Below the pieces are notes generated by a model. That model saw nothing but the letters and a program-made list of their open reading frames with translations, was not told where the DNA came from and ran no database searches. A DNA stretch of 52,000 bases from Cristatella mucedo (Eukaryota > Bryozoa > Phylactolaemata > Cristatellidae). The stretch lies in contig WPIO01000003.1 of NCBI GenBank assembly GCA_009760855.2, positions 14,063,001 to 14,115,000 on the forward strand, written 5' to 3'. A program made the position numbers and the translations under genes. Shown here piece after piece: positions 9,711-21,900 of this stretch; the stretch's first letter is position 1, and every line of letters begins with the position of its first letter.

Positions 9711-11082
9711 AAAGAAGGGTAGTTATGTGACCTGCGCAGCGTTCATGACAGAAAAGCACAGCTTTCGAGCTTTGCACACTTTGTATCTTATTGCATAGCC
9801 AGGAAGACCAGCAAGTAATTAGTTATAGTAGTCCAGACCCGTTGTTAGAAGTGCACGGACTAACGTGACTACAGTATAGATGCCGAATAAAAAATTTGAT
9901 GCCATGATGAAGGAATACATGAATTCGCTTTAGGGTAGATGACCTGTTTCATTTTAGTTGCGTCATGTTTAGTTTGCATACATAATGGGCTGGCTGCAAA
10001 GTTAGCTGTACCTAATCTCTTTCCCTGATAAGAATAGTTGAGAACAAGGCTGATCAGCAGAAAATGCTGGGTGGCGATTCAAAAGACCGCAATTTAAAGC
10101 CTGGAACCCAAGACTCATCAGAGAATTCTGGTGGCATTTAATTTCCTGCTTTATTTGCTGTCGAGATATAGCCCTGGCCATAGTGGCTGCAAGTGGTTTC
10201 GAAAATTCAGCACATTTGTGGAACCTAATAGTTAGCGATGTGGAACTAACTAGCTATCAATAGTTGTCTAAGTGTATCTCGTTCTGCACAATTTGGTTAT
10301 TGTTTTGGTTATGGTGGCTGGGAAGCTACTGTTATCTGGAACGATAATTTGCTCATTGTACTAAATAGATATAAGAGACTGAGCCAAGTCTCGGCCTGCC
10401 ATTTTTATGGTTGTGCAGATCGCCTGCAATATGAAATCAATACGTGTCCACTACGTAACACAAATAGGCTCGAAGCTTTGTTGCTGCTAAGTATGTTGAC
10501 AGCTAAAGTTATCATAACACAGTTCAAAATAGCAATGCTGAATCTATAAAGTACTCGAAAGGGCAGTCATTTCAGTACTTAAAGTTGCTGCTACTGTCCG
10601 CTCAGACTCAATATGAAATGACAAGCATATTAGAGTCGGCTGGGTGGTGGATCCATTTATGCATATAGTAAGAATGACTAGGGAGTTGGCTGAAGTGTAT
10701 AGTCGAACTACATTCTCTCGAGCATGCTCAGATAGAGCTGGACTGGTTTACATGACCGTCAAGCTCACCGGCTTCTCGAATTTTCATTGAATGCTGCGCA
10801 GGCAGAATTGAGATCCGCAGTCAGCATTCTTTACTACTCGATGGTATCAGAGATTGCAGGCAGAAGTACATTAGGTTCTTGAATGCCCTGTTTGATTGGT
10901 ATAACATTCCTTCATGGATGTGACTGAGAGTTTGGTCAGTGGCATCCGTAGAGTCTCACTGTAGCCCTACGGTGACCGGCTGCAAGATACTTCTGGCATA
11001 AGCTGCATATTTATTGCGACAGCTAGTGGATGTTCTTGGAGCTATCCAACCCACCATCCACAGCAGTGAAGTGTGGGTGTGG
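9711..11082. other. No recognisable gene or repeat
   Basis: About 1.4 kb without a supported feature. The longest open frames are about 66-77 codons and show no domain motif. Confidence 0.5.
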
Positions 11083-11250
11083 TTGTTGCAGTGGCATGAC
11101 AGTTGTCGCACTGTCATGACAGTCGTTGCAGTGGCATGACAGTTGTCGCAATGGTGTGAGCCAGTTGTCGCATTGACGTGTGAAAGTTGTCAAAGTGGCA
11201 TGTGACAATTGTCGCAGCAGCCTGTGAAAGTTGTTACAGTGTTATGCAAC
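11083..11250. repeat. Degenerate 20-22 bp minisatellite
   Basis: About eight tandem units with the pattern TTGTCGCAGTGGCATGACAG. The first units are 20 bp, later ones 22 bp with GTGTGAAAG variants. The unit start TTGT(C/T)(G/A)CA is best conserved. Confidence 0.9.
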
Positions 11251-12083
11251 GGCACACAACTACTGAATTTACAGAAACCCTAAAAAATAGCAGGTGCCAG
11301 ATTTTACCACTTGTATAAGGTTATCAAATACAAAACCCAAGATTATGATATACACCTGTGCAGGTCCTATTAACTAACAATTCAAAAGAGCCTTAGTGAC
11401 TTCCCTCCCCACTTTCAATGGGCAGCAAAAGTTACCAGCTGAAGGACTAAATCAATTATCTGGGTCTAGGGGAAGTATAAACACCTTACTGCGACGCTAA
11501 GAACTTATGGCTAGTACGTTGTTCTGTCTAATAATAGTTCTGCTCACATCAAAGATTGGCAACAAAGTACACTGCAGATACTTTTCACTTTCTATGCTTT
11601 ATAAAACAAATGCCTTGTGGCAGCTGCATTTTCTTATATTATGGCACTCCCGAAGTGCATCACTATTGCCCTGACCAACAAACGTGGAAGCTCCCGAGCA
11701 GAAGAGGCAGTGCAAGAGCTCGATCTTACTGACTGAACGATAAAAACATGTATGATTGCATGCCTTATTATCATCGATTTAGTCTTCTGCATAAATATGA
11801 AAAATAGCTACCGTTGCAAGAATTGCTACTCTGGTTGTGTCACTGCCCTTTTGAACATGTACAGGTATACGGCACAGTCTACGATCGGTGAAGTGCAACC
11901 AAGGTGTTGAAAAAGTCTTGGCAGTTGTTGTACATCAATCATCTCATCACCATGTGAGGTCAAATCAGCTAGGCTCTGCCTCCTGCCAATATAAAGTCTG
12001 CGTGCTAAAGGCGAGGAATGTGGCTGGCTGTGTTCTTTTCTGGCTGTGTTGCCTTCAACGTGGACTAAAAAGTGGTTGAAGTC

Positions 12084-12086
<3 letters not shown>
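11251..12086. other. No recognisable gene or repeat
   Basis: No coding motif, SINE or LINE signature was seen in this stretch. Confidence 0.5.
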
Positions 12087-12153
<67 letters not shown>

Positions 12154-12159
12154 AGAGAG
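12087..12159. repeat. (GA)n microsatellite
   Basis: A run of GA repeats, pure up to about 12150. Open frames reading Glu-Arg repeats here are not genes. Confidence 0.97.
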
Positions 12160-12877
12160 CAAGCAGAAAGAATGTCTCTTCTCTGCTTTGGAGATCAAAA
12201 TCAAAACCTGTTCAGCCGAAGCCATCCACCTATACAACTTACAAAGTTAGGTGCTCAAAGTGTGTCTGTTTACGGTTGCTGTTGATTAGTAGTATGCAGG
12301 TACTCAATTATTATTATCCCATTTGGTACATGACTTCCTATTATCATAACCACAAGCTTGTAGGAAAACAGTCTTAGAACTCTCTACCATTATACTTGTT
12401 GCTTTAAGACCATGGCTCTCTAAGCAGGCTATACTGATAATAGCAGCATGAACAGATATTCAGAGGGTGAGCAACAACTTATTTACGGTTTAGTAACTAT
12501 ATGCCTTCGCACCTTGTAATTCTGCATAGGCTGGCATAAAGCAACATTAGGTTACGCATCTCTATCCAGTGGAACCAGTAGGCTCTACTTTTACCGTTAT
12601 GCAGTGAGTCCTCTTTTACATCATTAAAATGAAGACCTTGTGGTTGGAAGAACTCACGGGCTTCCAACTCTACTGATTCACAACAACTCACTGACAAGAA
12701 TCACAATCGCTGGATGACTGTGTTGTTTATTGTTGTTTATTTGTTGTTGTTGTTTATTTAGAGACAGTCTGTACCCCGTGCCACTACGACTTCGAGATGC
12801 TACACAAACAATGTATTGGTGCATCGAATTCTGCTTAAATGTCACCAACAACCTTTGCAAATACTAATAGCAATATA
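12160..12877. other. Unassigned stretch with a TTG/TTTATT-rich patch
   Basis: At about 12720-12765 there is a simple repeat built from TTGTTGTTTATT. Nothing else is recognisable. Confidence 0.45.
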
Positions 12878-13400
12878 TCTAAATTGCATTATTTGAGAAT
12901 CAAATCTCTTTCTAGCCTAATTTCATATTCTGGAAAGAAAGTATTCAAATGATTAGTGCTGACATATGCAATTTCAGCGTGCACGAGCGAATACAGGGCC
13001 TTTCACTTCGGCTGAGAAATACTGTGAGAGAAGGTGGGTTTTTTTAGATTCCTTTAAATGTCATTAGGTCAGGGAATGCGGTGATGTCTGTCAGTAGTGA
13101 GCTTTACATGTTTTATTCATAGTAACTAATGGCCCGGCCTCCAAAGGATTTGAGGTTATTAGAGGCACGACGAAACGAGCAGTCTGAGGAGAGGTGGTGC
13201 ATGGAAAGCACAACTCGATCACATGAATGTTGTCTGCTCCAGCGTAAAAATCCTACGACGAAGCTTTTTTATTTGTTGCTGGTTCCACCGAATCGGCCGA
13301 CCAGCTTAACAATAGCAGAGTCGGTTCACCAAGTGAAGCCCAAACTAGTTTGGCATTGGTTCGCACTGTGAGGGTCCTGCAATAACCCTGCCATTGATAA
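12878..13400 (-). mobile_element. LINE-C copy 2, 3' part
   Basis: On the minus strand the 3' end shows GGCTAGAAAGAGATTTGATT and TCTC, a version of the conserved tail hairpin. Inside are GCATATGTC near the shared CAATTTCAGC phrase and a DLMTFK-like coding segment (the plus strand reads TTTAAATGTCATTAGGTCAG). The frame is heavily broken. Confidence 0.7.
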
Positions 13401-14682
13401 GTCAAGGGCTACAGCAAAGGATGAACAGAGCACACTAGAGAATCGAGGAAAGCAACTTGATATAGCATCAAATTGAGCCTGAAAACCATCGAAGCACTCC
13501 TATTATACGGTATTACTTAGAGCACTTTTACCTGCTAGCATGCTGCGTAGTACTTTTTATGAGCGGAACAATAAATTGAAAAGTAAAGGAAAGATTGAGT
13601 ACCTCATCATATAATTGCTAGAGGGGCCAAGCCATGTGATACTCGACTTCTTTTCCCTCTCTGTACAACTTTCTGCTGAGGAAATGATGGTTTTAACTAG
13701 TTTTCTGCTCAGGACCAAAGGTGCTGTTTTGACATTCCAGAGTATGTCAAGCTGGTTCATGCATCTAAGGACCATCAGATAATCAAGAAATAAAAACGGC
13801 ACTGCAATCTTCAGTGCTATTAACCACAGTAAGTGCACAGTACCTTTTCTTTAGTGATTAACCTAGTTTTCTGCCATCTTCACCCGTTGGATGCGCCAAG
13901 TGCTAAAGCATTATGCCTCCTCTATCGGAGGAAGAATCACGTGGTGCTCAGCACGAAGCATTTCTGCTATCCTGAAATACCAGCAGCCGGCAGCCCACTT
14001 AATAAGAGCTTGCATACAGTGATTGCCAAACCAAGGTGCGCATTTGGACTAGTCATCAGTGACATTTGAGCTTCTCCTGATCGACAACAGCAGCCTGCTA
14101 TGTCTGCAGTCTCGTGCAGAAATCTCGACAGTGCATTTCACCATTCATGTTAGTTGGCACTGCACAGACACCGGGTCATTCTCATGGCACTCCCCGAGAC
14201 GTTTGCATCTTTATAAGATAGCCCAGCACTAGTCCTGACCAACATGATGCCGTCAGAAGGGAGGGTTGTTTCTTAACCTTCCTGCCCCTTGCTCTTGCAC
14301 TGTCTTGATCTCAGCTACGCAAGGTACAACAATTGTGGAAGTGCATGCCTGTTTGTACCCGAGAGTGCCCATATGGAGTAGGGTGCATGTGCATGCACAG
14401 GTTCGGTGCTCGTATGCATAGAACAGACTGACCAAGGGTGGGCAAATACACACGGTAGCAGGCGTGTATTCGAGAATTTTTCCGGAAGCTTAATCTTGAC
14501 ATTGCTTCGGATTATTAGTAATTGTTTAGCCTGTTTTTCTGTCGGCACAGCTTAGCAAGCCAGAAACAGACGAGCTTCCTTCTAAATGCACAAAATTTGC
14601 TTGAAATTACTAAGTAGCTGATTGCTCCACTGGAATAATTTAAGTTTAATGATATAATGATAGTAATTATAAGGTATTAGTA
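13401..14682. other. No recognisable gene or repeat
   Basis: Several overlapping open frames of 60-93 codons occur here, within the range expected by chance. No motif is recognised. Confidence 0.5.
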
Positions 14683-14730
14683 AAGCACCCAAACAGAATT
14701 AAATCTCTGTCTAGGCACTTTAAAAAGTTT
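14683..14730 (-). mobile_element. Lone LINE/SINE-1 tail hairpin
   Basis: On the minus strand: AAAGTGCCTAGACAGAGATT, then TAATTCTGTTTGGGTGCTTT. This is the tail hairpin shared by LINE-A, LINE-C and SINE-1, without enough flanking sequence to say which element left it. Confidence 0.7.
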
Positions 14731-15085
14731 TTGCTTTAGCTAGAATATGGGTAGTAATGTAATCATTATTCAATGGCATTCTTTACCATATTCCAAATAA
14801 AGTTGTATGACGCTAGTCCATAGGCAGCAGAGAGCTGTGGCTGTGGCTATGGGCACTTAATGAGAGGCTATTACAATATTGTAAATTATAATGCTAATTT
14901 CAGTGCACTCTGATGTCAGGCTAGAGCAACCAGAGCCAATGGTAGAATAATGCTAAGACTTTTTGCGACTTGCTACATCTTTAGTGCTGTTCGGTCATGT
15001 CATATTACCAGGCCAAATACAGATAGCTTTTTAAAAAGGTAATACTGTGGCAATTCCTTCGCCGGAATGCCCTAGATAAGATTTA

Positions 15086-15108
15086 GCTCTCCCTCCCTTT
15101 CTCTCGCC

Positions 15109-15154
<46 letters not shown>

Positions 15155-15215
15155 CTCTCTATCTATCTCTCTGTCTCTCCCTGTCTCTCTGTGTGTCTTT
15201 ATATGTCTCTCTATG

Positions 15216-15250
<35 letters not shown>

Positions 15251-15273
15251 GGCTCTCTTTCTCTCTCTTTCTC

Positions 15274-15362
<89 letters not shown>

Positions 15363-15397
15363 GTCTCTCTGTCTCTCTGTCTCTCTGTCTCTGTCTC

Positions 15398-15440
<43 letters not shown>

Positions 15441-15812
15441 GTCTCTCTGTCTCTCTGTCTCTCTGTCTCTCTGGTCTCTCGGTCTCTCGGTCTCTCGGTC
15501 TCTCGGTCTCTCGGTCTCTCGGTCTCTCGGTCTCTCGGTCTCTCGGTCTCTCGGTCTCTCGGTCTCTCGGTCTCTCGGTCTCTCGGTCTCTCGGTCTCTC
15601 GGTCTCTCGGTCTCTCGGTCTCTCGGTCTCTCGGTCTCTCGGTCTCTCGGTCTCTCGGTCTCTCGGTCTCTCGGTCTCTCGGTCTCTCGGTCTCTCGGTC
15701 TCTCGGTCTCTCGGTCTCTCGGTCTCTCTCTCTGTCTCTCTGTCTCTGTCTGCCTCTGTCTGTCTGTCTCTCTGTCTGTCTGTCTCTGCCTCTGCCTTTG
15801 TCTTTGTCTCTG

Positions 15813-15894
<82 letters not shown>
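15086..15894. repeat. Compound CT / GTCT / GTCTCTCT / GGTCTCTC satellite block
   Basis: About 0.8 kb of pyrimidine-rich simple repeat. Pure CT tracts at both ends enclose GTCTCTCT octamers, a short GTCT tract, more GTCTCTCT octamers and a central array of GGTCTCTC. Because no unit contains a stop in any frame, open frames of 237-255 codons span it on both strands. They encode only octapeptide repeats and are not genes. Confidence 0.97.
15473..15728. repeat. 32 perfect tandem copies of GGTCTCTC
   Basis: From 15473 to 15728 the octamer GGTCTCTC repeats without a single error, 256 bp in all. The flanking octamer is TGTCTCTC, one base different and in the same register. Confidence 0.96.
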
Positions 15895-16311
15895 AAGAGA
15901 CTGATTTGAAAACTGGAGCGCTGAAGGGCTGCCTCATAGAATGCTTACTGGCTCTGCTTTATTTTTCGGGGGCTTTCTAGAGAGAAAAATGACCTTGAAT
16001 CTGCATACCGAAGGGATGGTGCTCGAAGGGTTCTCCTCTAGAAATAATTGTTATACCCTTTCCTATGAAAATTCCAAAACTAAATTCGAAGTTATGCTCT
16101 CAGAAGCCTCGGCAGACCTTAAATTGAGAATGTATAGCCTCATTTCAAGAAGATTGAAGCCGGGCACAAAATGTGCTACGCTATAGTCCCATGTAGCCTC
16201 ATCCATTTTAAATCGCAGTCTGGTCTAGTGCAGTAAGATGTTATTTATCACTGGGAAGCCTAAAGCTGGAAGAAAGGCTCGATACTCGACAGATCTGTTA
16301 ATATAAGTAAT
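15895..16311. other. No recognisable gene or repeat
   Basis: An 81-codon open frame at 15941-16186 has no recognisable motif and is probably chance. Confidence 0.45.
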
Positions 16312-16515
16312 TAATAATAATAATAATAACGATTATTATTATTATAATGCACTTGATAAAGCGCCCTCAGAGAACTCAATCTCTCTCTAGGCGCTTTACA
16401 TTTGCAGCAAAGGGAAATGCAATTGAATGGTGAGTAATATCATACTTGATAAACAAGCAAAATGAATAACATGGTTAGGGGTGACATGCACAGGGTCAGC
16501 ATGCAAATGTGGTTA
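16312..16515 (-). mobile_element. LINE-A 3' end, copy 5
   Basis: On the plus strand it reads TAATAA repeats, TGCACTTGATAAAGCGCCCT, AGAGAACTCAATCTCT, AGGCGCTTTACATTTGC and the 3' UTR to GCATGCAAATGTGG. It is a 5'-truncated antisense insertion with a near-consensus hairpin. Confidence 0.93.
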
Positions 16516-16778
16516 ATTAAAATATAACATTACCATCATTAAAAATGGCAGCACCCTCCGGAAGCCTGCTTGTACACAGTGTCTGCCGAAGGTGAGGGCT
16601 GCTAGCCTTTATAGTGCTGCCCTAAAAAAAAAAAGTGGAAACCCTCTGCTGTCGAGAAGCTGCTTGATGCTGTGAAATGAAGGTGTGCCTCCAGAGTTGC
16701 TCTCCAGGCAGTTTGACTCCATGAAATCATGGTTACCACGGGTGGTGCCGGGTAGGCTACCGAGCAGTGGATGGGGTA

Positions 16779-16829
16779 ATAATAATAATAATAATAATGC
16801 ACTTGATAAAGCGCCCTCAGAGAACTCAA
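16779..16829 (-). mobile_element. LINE-A tail, copy 6
   Basis: A TAA-repeat tail is followed by TGCACTTGATAAAGCGCCCT and CAGAGAACTCAA. Only the last ~50 bp of LINE-A are present, one of the shortest insertions in the window. Confidence 0.88.
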
Positions 16830-18249
16830 GCACGATGCGCTATGCTGCTTTTGATCAACCTCCCGGGGAGGGGGGTGCTAAAAAGGCTAACTTCCTTAGT
16901 TTCTCTGCCTGTGGACCTGCAGGGTTGCTAGGTGTAGAGGTTATGCAGCTGTACTAAACGTGTTTTCTCACTGTTCACTCATCCATGAATATGCTGTCTT
17001 TTCAATATCACCCATGCCGATATTCAATTCTTGTTGATTAAAGCACAAAGAGAGCATAAGTTTTGACAAAACACAAACTGCTTCTGTATTGTGCTGCTTT
17101 ATTGCTTTATTTATCTTTATATTTGTCGGGCCATCTAGGTACTGAAAAGCTGAAAGGGAGGTACGAAATATTAGCAAGGAACCATTTTCCTACAGCCTGC
17201 TAACATTCTGATTGTTTTTGTTTTCTTAAATCATAGCGAACTTCATCTCGTTTGCACTTGTCGGCGACAATTTCTTCCATATATCCCCATCAGTTGCTCC
17301 AATAATGCGCACGCATGTTTTATTCATTATCATCGAAGGATTTCTAGAAGTTTGCCGACGGAGCATACTCTGGAAAATCCTACACAAATTCAGCATGTAG
17401 GCGAGAGGCCTAAATTCATCTCCAACCGGCTTAGGCTGGCTGACAGGAATATGAGCCCTGTGAACCCTATGGAGTAGAATGACCCGTCTGGTTTCGTTGT
17501 CTCTAACAAGGCTAGCTATGTAGGAGTATGGTTCAAACTTGCGACTATCTTTGACCGAAGCCTTGGTCTTAACTGAATTCACTACTCGATTAGACGACAG
17601 TAAAGACCCATAAGCAACGTGGTAGAGGAAACTGGGGAGATAGGTTAACCTCTGCTTCTGTTGACAGTTTAAGCCACTTAAGCCAAAGATTAATTATTTT
17701 TGGACAATATGCCATCACCAATGGAACCAGTACATGATCATCAGTGCGGCCATGTGAAGCTCATTATACCATCTTAGATAGCCAAGAATGTTGTAATACT
17801 GGAGGGTAGGAATGCAAGCTGTCTATGGGGAATCATACGAAATCCTCTATGACGAGTAAAGAGAACTGCAGGTTTCATAATCTTAGGCAATTGTATTTTT
17901 ATTACTATACAAGCGTTATTTTCCAATATTTGAGTAGATGGCAGGAGACCCTTAACAGCAGCATATTGTCTCGTGCAGGCATCTAGACTGAACCTGTGGT
18001 GATGTGTCTATGTTTGGCTTAACGGACATTGGAGCACTAGTTGGTCTGGTGCCTACTCTGCTCCCACATGTCTTTCCTCTATTTTTGCAGTTTGCAGTGC
18101 TCCTTGATATGATGGCATTTAAAAAGAAGCTGCAAAACTACCTATTCGTCTCAATGTTTGCTTCATCTTTGTTTTCATATACTCATGTATGCTGAAACTA
18201 GGCATGTAATCAAGAATTAGTTAACATGCTTTCTTTCTGATGCTAATAA
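16830..18249. other. No recognisable gene; one anonymous 118-codon frame
   Basis: On the minus strand 17226-17582 is open for 118 codons. It has no domain motif, its nominal start is GTG and a stop lies directly upstream. Frames of this length are expected by chance in 52 kb, so I do not call it a gene. Confidence 0.45.
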
Positions 18250-19700
18250 TAAAAACCAGACATTTGTATAGCACCGCAAGTGAACCAAATGACTGTATAG
18301 GTACTTTACATTTCTTTATAGGTAATTTACATGTACTGAAAAGGAAGCATGTCAATGGGCTTGTGATAACAAATACACTATTAGCACACATAATGCACAA
18401 AGAACAATTCACGAGGACCCTGTATATAATGGTAGATCAGGACTGCTTGTAACTTCTATTTAAATGTCATCAGGTTAAGGAATGCCTTAACGTCAGTTGG
18501 GAGAGAGTTTAAGGCTTTGGGAGCAATAAATATAATTCATCTATTTAGCGCCCCAAGAGAACTTAATATCTATTCAGGTGCTTCACATATGCCTCTGGGC
18601 TCGAGCCCACGACCTCAGTCAGACCTTGGTCGGGCGAGCACCTTAACCGCTAGACCAAACCAGCTCAGCAACAATGAACTAAAGGCACGGTCTCCAATGA
18701 ATCAAGGTTGGTTAAAGGTGTAGCTAGATGGCTTAAGTGAAAAGTGCATGTGGTTCGATGCCTAGCCTGATTGGGAAGTACTTTGGATAGGTAGGCTGGA
18801 GCAACAGAATGAAGAGACCTAAAAGTAAGTGGCAATACCTTGAAGTCGCTACGCTGCTTGGTGTGGAGCCAGATTAGGTCGATGAGAAGTGGTGTAATGT
18901 GGCAACTGAATTGTTTACCACAGGCAAGCGTAGCTGCAGTTGTAAATTACAGCTGTAAGTGCATTAATAAGACCTATCATAAGACCTATGAGTAGTGAGT
19001 TACCAAAGTCAAGAAATAAAACCCAAAACTTATAAACAGACGTGAATGTGGTATAAGTGTTTTACTAGGCCCGAATTTTCAGAATGTTGTCAAGCCAAAA
19101 GTAGGCCGACTTGACTGTGGAGCTGAAGGTCTTGTAGTTAAGGGTAACTTTTTTATGAGGACATCAAAATCTCGTAAATAGGCAGTAAGAGATATGCTTG
19201 CCCATACCAGTTTTAGGGCTATGTTTTCCGATTTCTGATAAACTCCAGGTTTTGTTCAATTTAAGAAATTGGTCTGCCACCCAAGTGTGAATGTCAGCAC
19301 CACGTGCAGATAGGGAGTTAAGAGAGTTTGGCGTGTTGCAAATCAGGGAGGGATCAAAGCATAGGTACAGCTGTGTGTCATCTGCATGAAAATGAAAGTC
19401 TAGATTGTACTTGGCGATTCATAAGCAAGAGGAAGAGCATAGAGTGCATAAAGAAGTTGAGAGAGCAATGATCCCTGTGTACCCTGTTCTACGGAGGCTC
19501 ATCGGACGACTTTTGCCCGATGCTCTGAAGTCTCCCATTGAGATAAGAATTACACATTACGATGTTTTACCAGTGATACCAGGCGAAATGGTGGGCATTC
19601 AAGAAGGGCTTGGTACTCAATCGTATCAAATTCTGCAAAAAAAATCCAACAAAACAAGCAGCAAGCCTCAACCAAGTCTGCAGTCTTGAGAAGCTCGCTA
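18250..19700 (-). mobile_element. LINE-C copy 3 with reverse transcriptase remnant
   Basis: This is the longest LINE-C copy. On the minus strand a segment reads FHFHADDTQLYLCFDPS (about 19350-19402), matching the catalytic YADD box of LINE-A with Tyr changed to His, and further on GADIHTWVADQFLKLN. Beyond it (19480-19640) are worn traces of the upstream RT region. The 3' end near 18252-18300 reads GGTTCACTTGCGGTGCTATA and CAAATG on the minus strand, very close to the SINE-1 tail end. A SINE-1 copy is nested at 18530-18669. Stops and frameshifts are frequent. Confidence 0.85.
18530..18669 (-). mobile_element. SINE-1 copy c, nested in LINE-C
   Basis: On the minus strand it has a nearly ideal head (TGGTTTGGTCTAGCGGTTAA, then GGTGCTCGCC), box B GTGGGCTCGAGCCC, and a tail with AGATATTAAGTTCTCT and GGGGCGCTAAATAGATGAAT. 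The LINE-C coding part continues on either side (GGGAGCAATAAA | ... | AGCAACAATGAACT), giving an imperfect target duplication around AGCAAYAA. Confidence 0.88.
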
Positions 19701-21565
19701 TGCATTTTACAGAAGGGCTGAATCTGGGAAGTGATTAGCTCTAAAACCTTTCTAGAACATAGCGCTAGTTTTAAAGTTTTTATATACGAGTTTATCTGGC
19801 TGCCACTATCTTTCTAGTGTCTTTGATAGAAGCATTTATAGGGTGGGCAACAGTTTCTTAAGTTCTCCAGGTCTAGTTTTTGAAGCCTCATGAGTGGCCT
19901 TGCAACAGATTTTTTGCAGGTTACAAGGGCTAGCCCAGAGAAATGAATGCAGTACATAGACAGAGATTTAATTATCTTAGCGTTCTAAACAAATTTTTTT
20001 TATCATCGTTATTATTATTATTACTTATTTGTGTCATGTAGCTATATATATATGCCTTAATAGCTGTCTTATGTATTGTGGCTGTGTTTGATTATCTTCG
20101 GCCTGTATTCGATACTGCTTCTACGATCCATTAGTCATGCTTCAAAGGACTAGTTAAACCTGTAGTCCTTCAGTTGGAATTGAACCCTTGGCCTTTGATG
20201 TAAGAGTAATAGTAAATCACCTATTTCGAGCAACAAGCAATTCAGATCTAGTCAAAAACTAAGCTACTTTCCGGGTAGATTCAAGTGGAATAGTCATAGA
20301 ATTACCGGTGGACAGGGTTCATGGTCTTGGCAGTCAATTTTGGACTGCCTATAATAAGCAATTTTCATTTTTGGAGATTTGGTTACTTCTAAGAACAAAT
20401 TATCGAAGAGGTGGAAGTCAGGTGCTTCTGTAGTGACCAATCATTCCAGTGATCTTAAAGAGGTAGAACAATGGATTATCAATGCATATTAACTAGATGA
20501 CTCAGGATCAATTACCTTTTCAAGAGGAATAGTTTATATAACGAACAAAGGTGGATGTAGCTAAGAACTTTAAGCAATGCTTGATCTTCCCTAATAAATG
20601 CAGGAGTTATTACCACTGCATTAAACTTGGTGCACTGATGTCGCACTCAAACCAGTATCATAACAGTCAACAGACGGCAGTGGACTTGACTAGATTCTCT
20701 AACGAGATCTCATAAGCTGGCTATTTCATTCTTAGAACTCAATTTTCATTCAAGGTCATTTGAAAAATTCTTGGAGTATCAACTAATGAGAATAATTTAT
20801 AGTATAACTCATGCATTATAGCTCTCATACATTGTCGAAGAATTGTGCTAGGAGTTCCACAATCTGGGGCCCCTAGAGCATTGGCATATGGCATGTGGCA
20901 TATGGCACATGGCACATGGCATATTGGCATATGGCAGCCAAAGTCTTCAAACAAAATAACTGAGCAAGTTGGTTCTTAATCTCGCTGTTGGCATTCGGTC
21001 CTGTATACTTGATTCATATCGGACCCATTTATTTGAGCATGAAAAGCTCATCTAGCCTTACGATGCATGTATCAGTGACAAGTTCAAGGCCTTTGCATGA
21101 AGGTTTTACAATTTATTTAGAATTTCATCAATACATTTTCAATTGTTCACTGCATAAGTTTTGTTTTATTTGCTTACTGACATAAGACTGACACAATTTA
21201 GGTTTGATATGAAGCAATTTATGTAGCTGATAACGAAATACAGCAAAACAAGCGATTGCTTTGGCACAGTGCCTGCTGCTAAACGAGTTCGTACAGGATA
21301 GTCTCTATTTAAAATGCTTATTGGAAGCTGTTAACTGCCCCTGATAAAATCATCTATGCGCACACCATAGCACACTCATACAAGTGTGAATTGCTTTTTC
21401 AAACAGGGATATAATTTAGAGTTTATGAGGATCGCTCATTAAGAAATGTCATCCCCGTCTGATCTGCGTTGGTTGCCAGCCTTGTAATTTTAAACAATAG
21501 CCAAACCAAGTGACACTGAAAGAAAATTCAACTGTTTCAACAGTCACATAAATAGAGTACAAGAA
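19701..21565. other. Mostly unassigned; short GGCATAT-type repeat
   Basis: Faint LINE-C similarity may continue to about 19900. At about 20880-20935 the words GGCATATGGCATGTGGCAT and GGCACAT alternate in a short tandem array. No gene is recognised. Confidence 0.45.
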
Positions 21566-21698
21566 GAGGCTTAGCAGCTATTGCTGCTATTGCTGCTATG
21601 CTCCTGCTTGCAGTAGGCAATAAAGATTGTCGGTTGAAGGACTCGAACACACGACCTTGGTCGTGCATTACAGCCTTTACCCCTAGGTTAATACCCGC
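21566..21698 (-). mobile_element. SINE-2 copy d
   Basis: On the minus strand it has box B TGTGTTCGAGTCCTTC, the body with TTTATTGCCTACTGCAAGC and the end GCTGCTAAGCCTC. The body carries an added GCAATAGCAGCAATAGC triplication. Confidence 0.75.
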
Positions 21699-21900
21699 GA
21701 GGTAGGACAGGGTTTGCACCTTGGGAAAATCCTGGCTCTACCTGTATCAATCAAGAGTCTGCAGATTTATATCAGCAGTGCATTCGCTAATAGTTTTACG
21801 AACACATTTTCTCTGGAACATGCGAAGGGCAACATCCTAGCATGTTGCTGACATAACTGATATGAAGATGATTAGCGTAGTGCAAGTGTTCAGTCTATAG

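Noticed and set aside
11083-11250. CRISPR-like array
   Set aside because: The units are contiguous without unique spacers and the context is a eukaryotic genome.
15159-15980. Open frames of 237-255 codons on both strands
   Set aside because: They come from stop-free octamer and dinucleotide repeats. The peptides are pure octapeptide repeats readable in every frame.
17226-17582. 118-codon minus-strand frame as a gene
   Set aside because: No motif, GTG nominal start, and a length expected by chance in 52 kb read in six frames.
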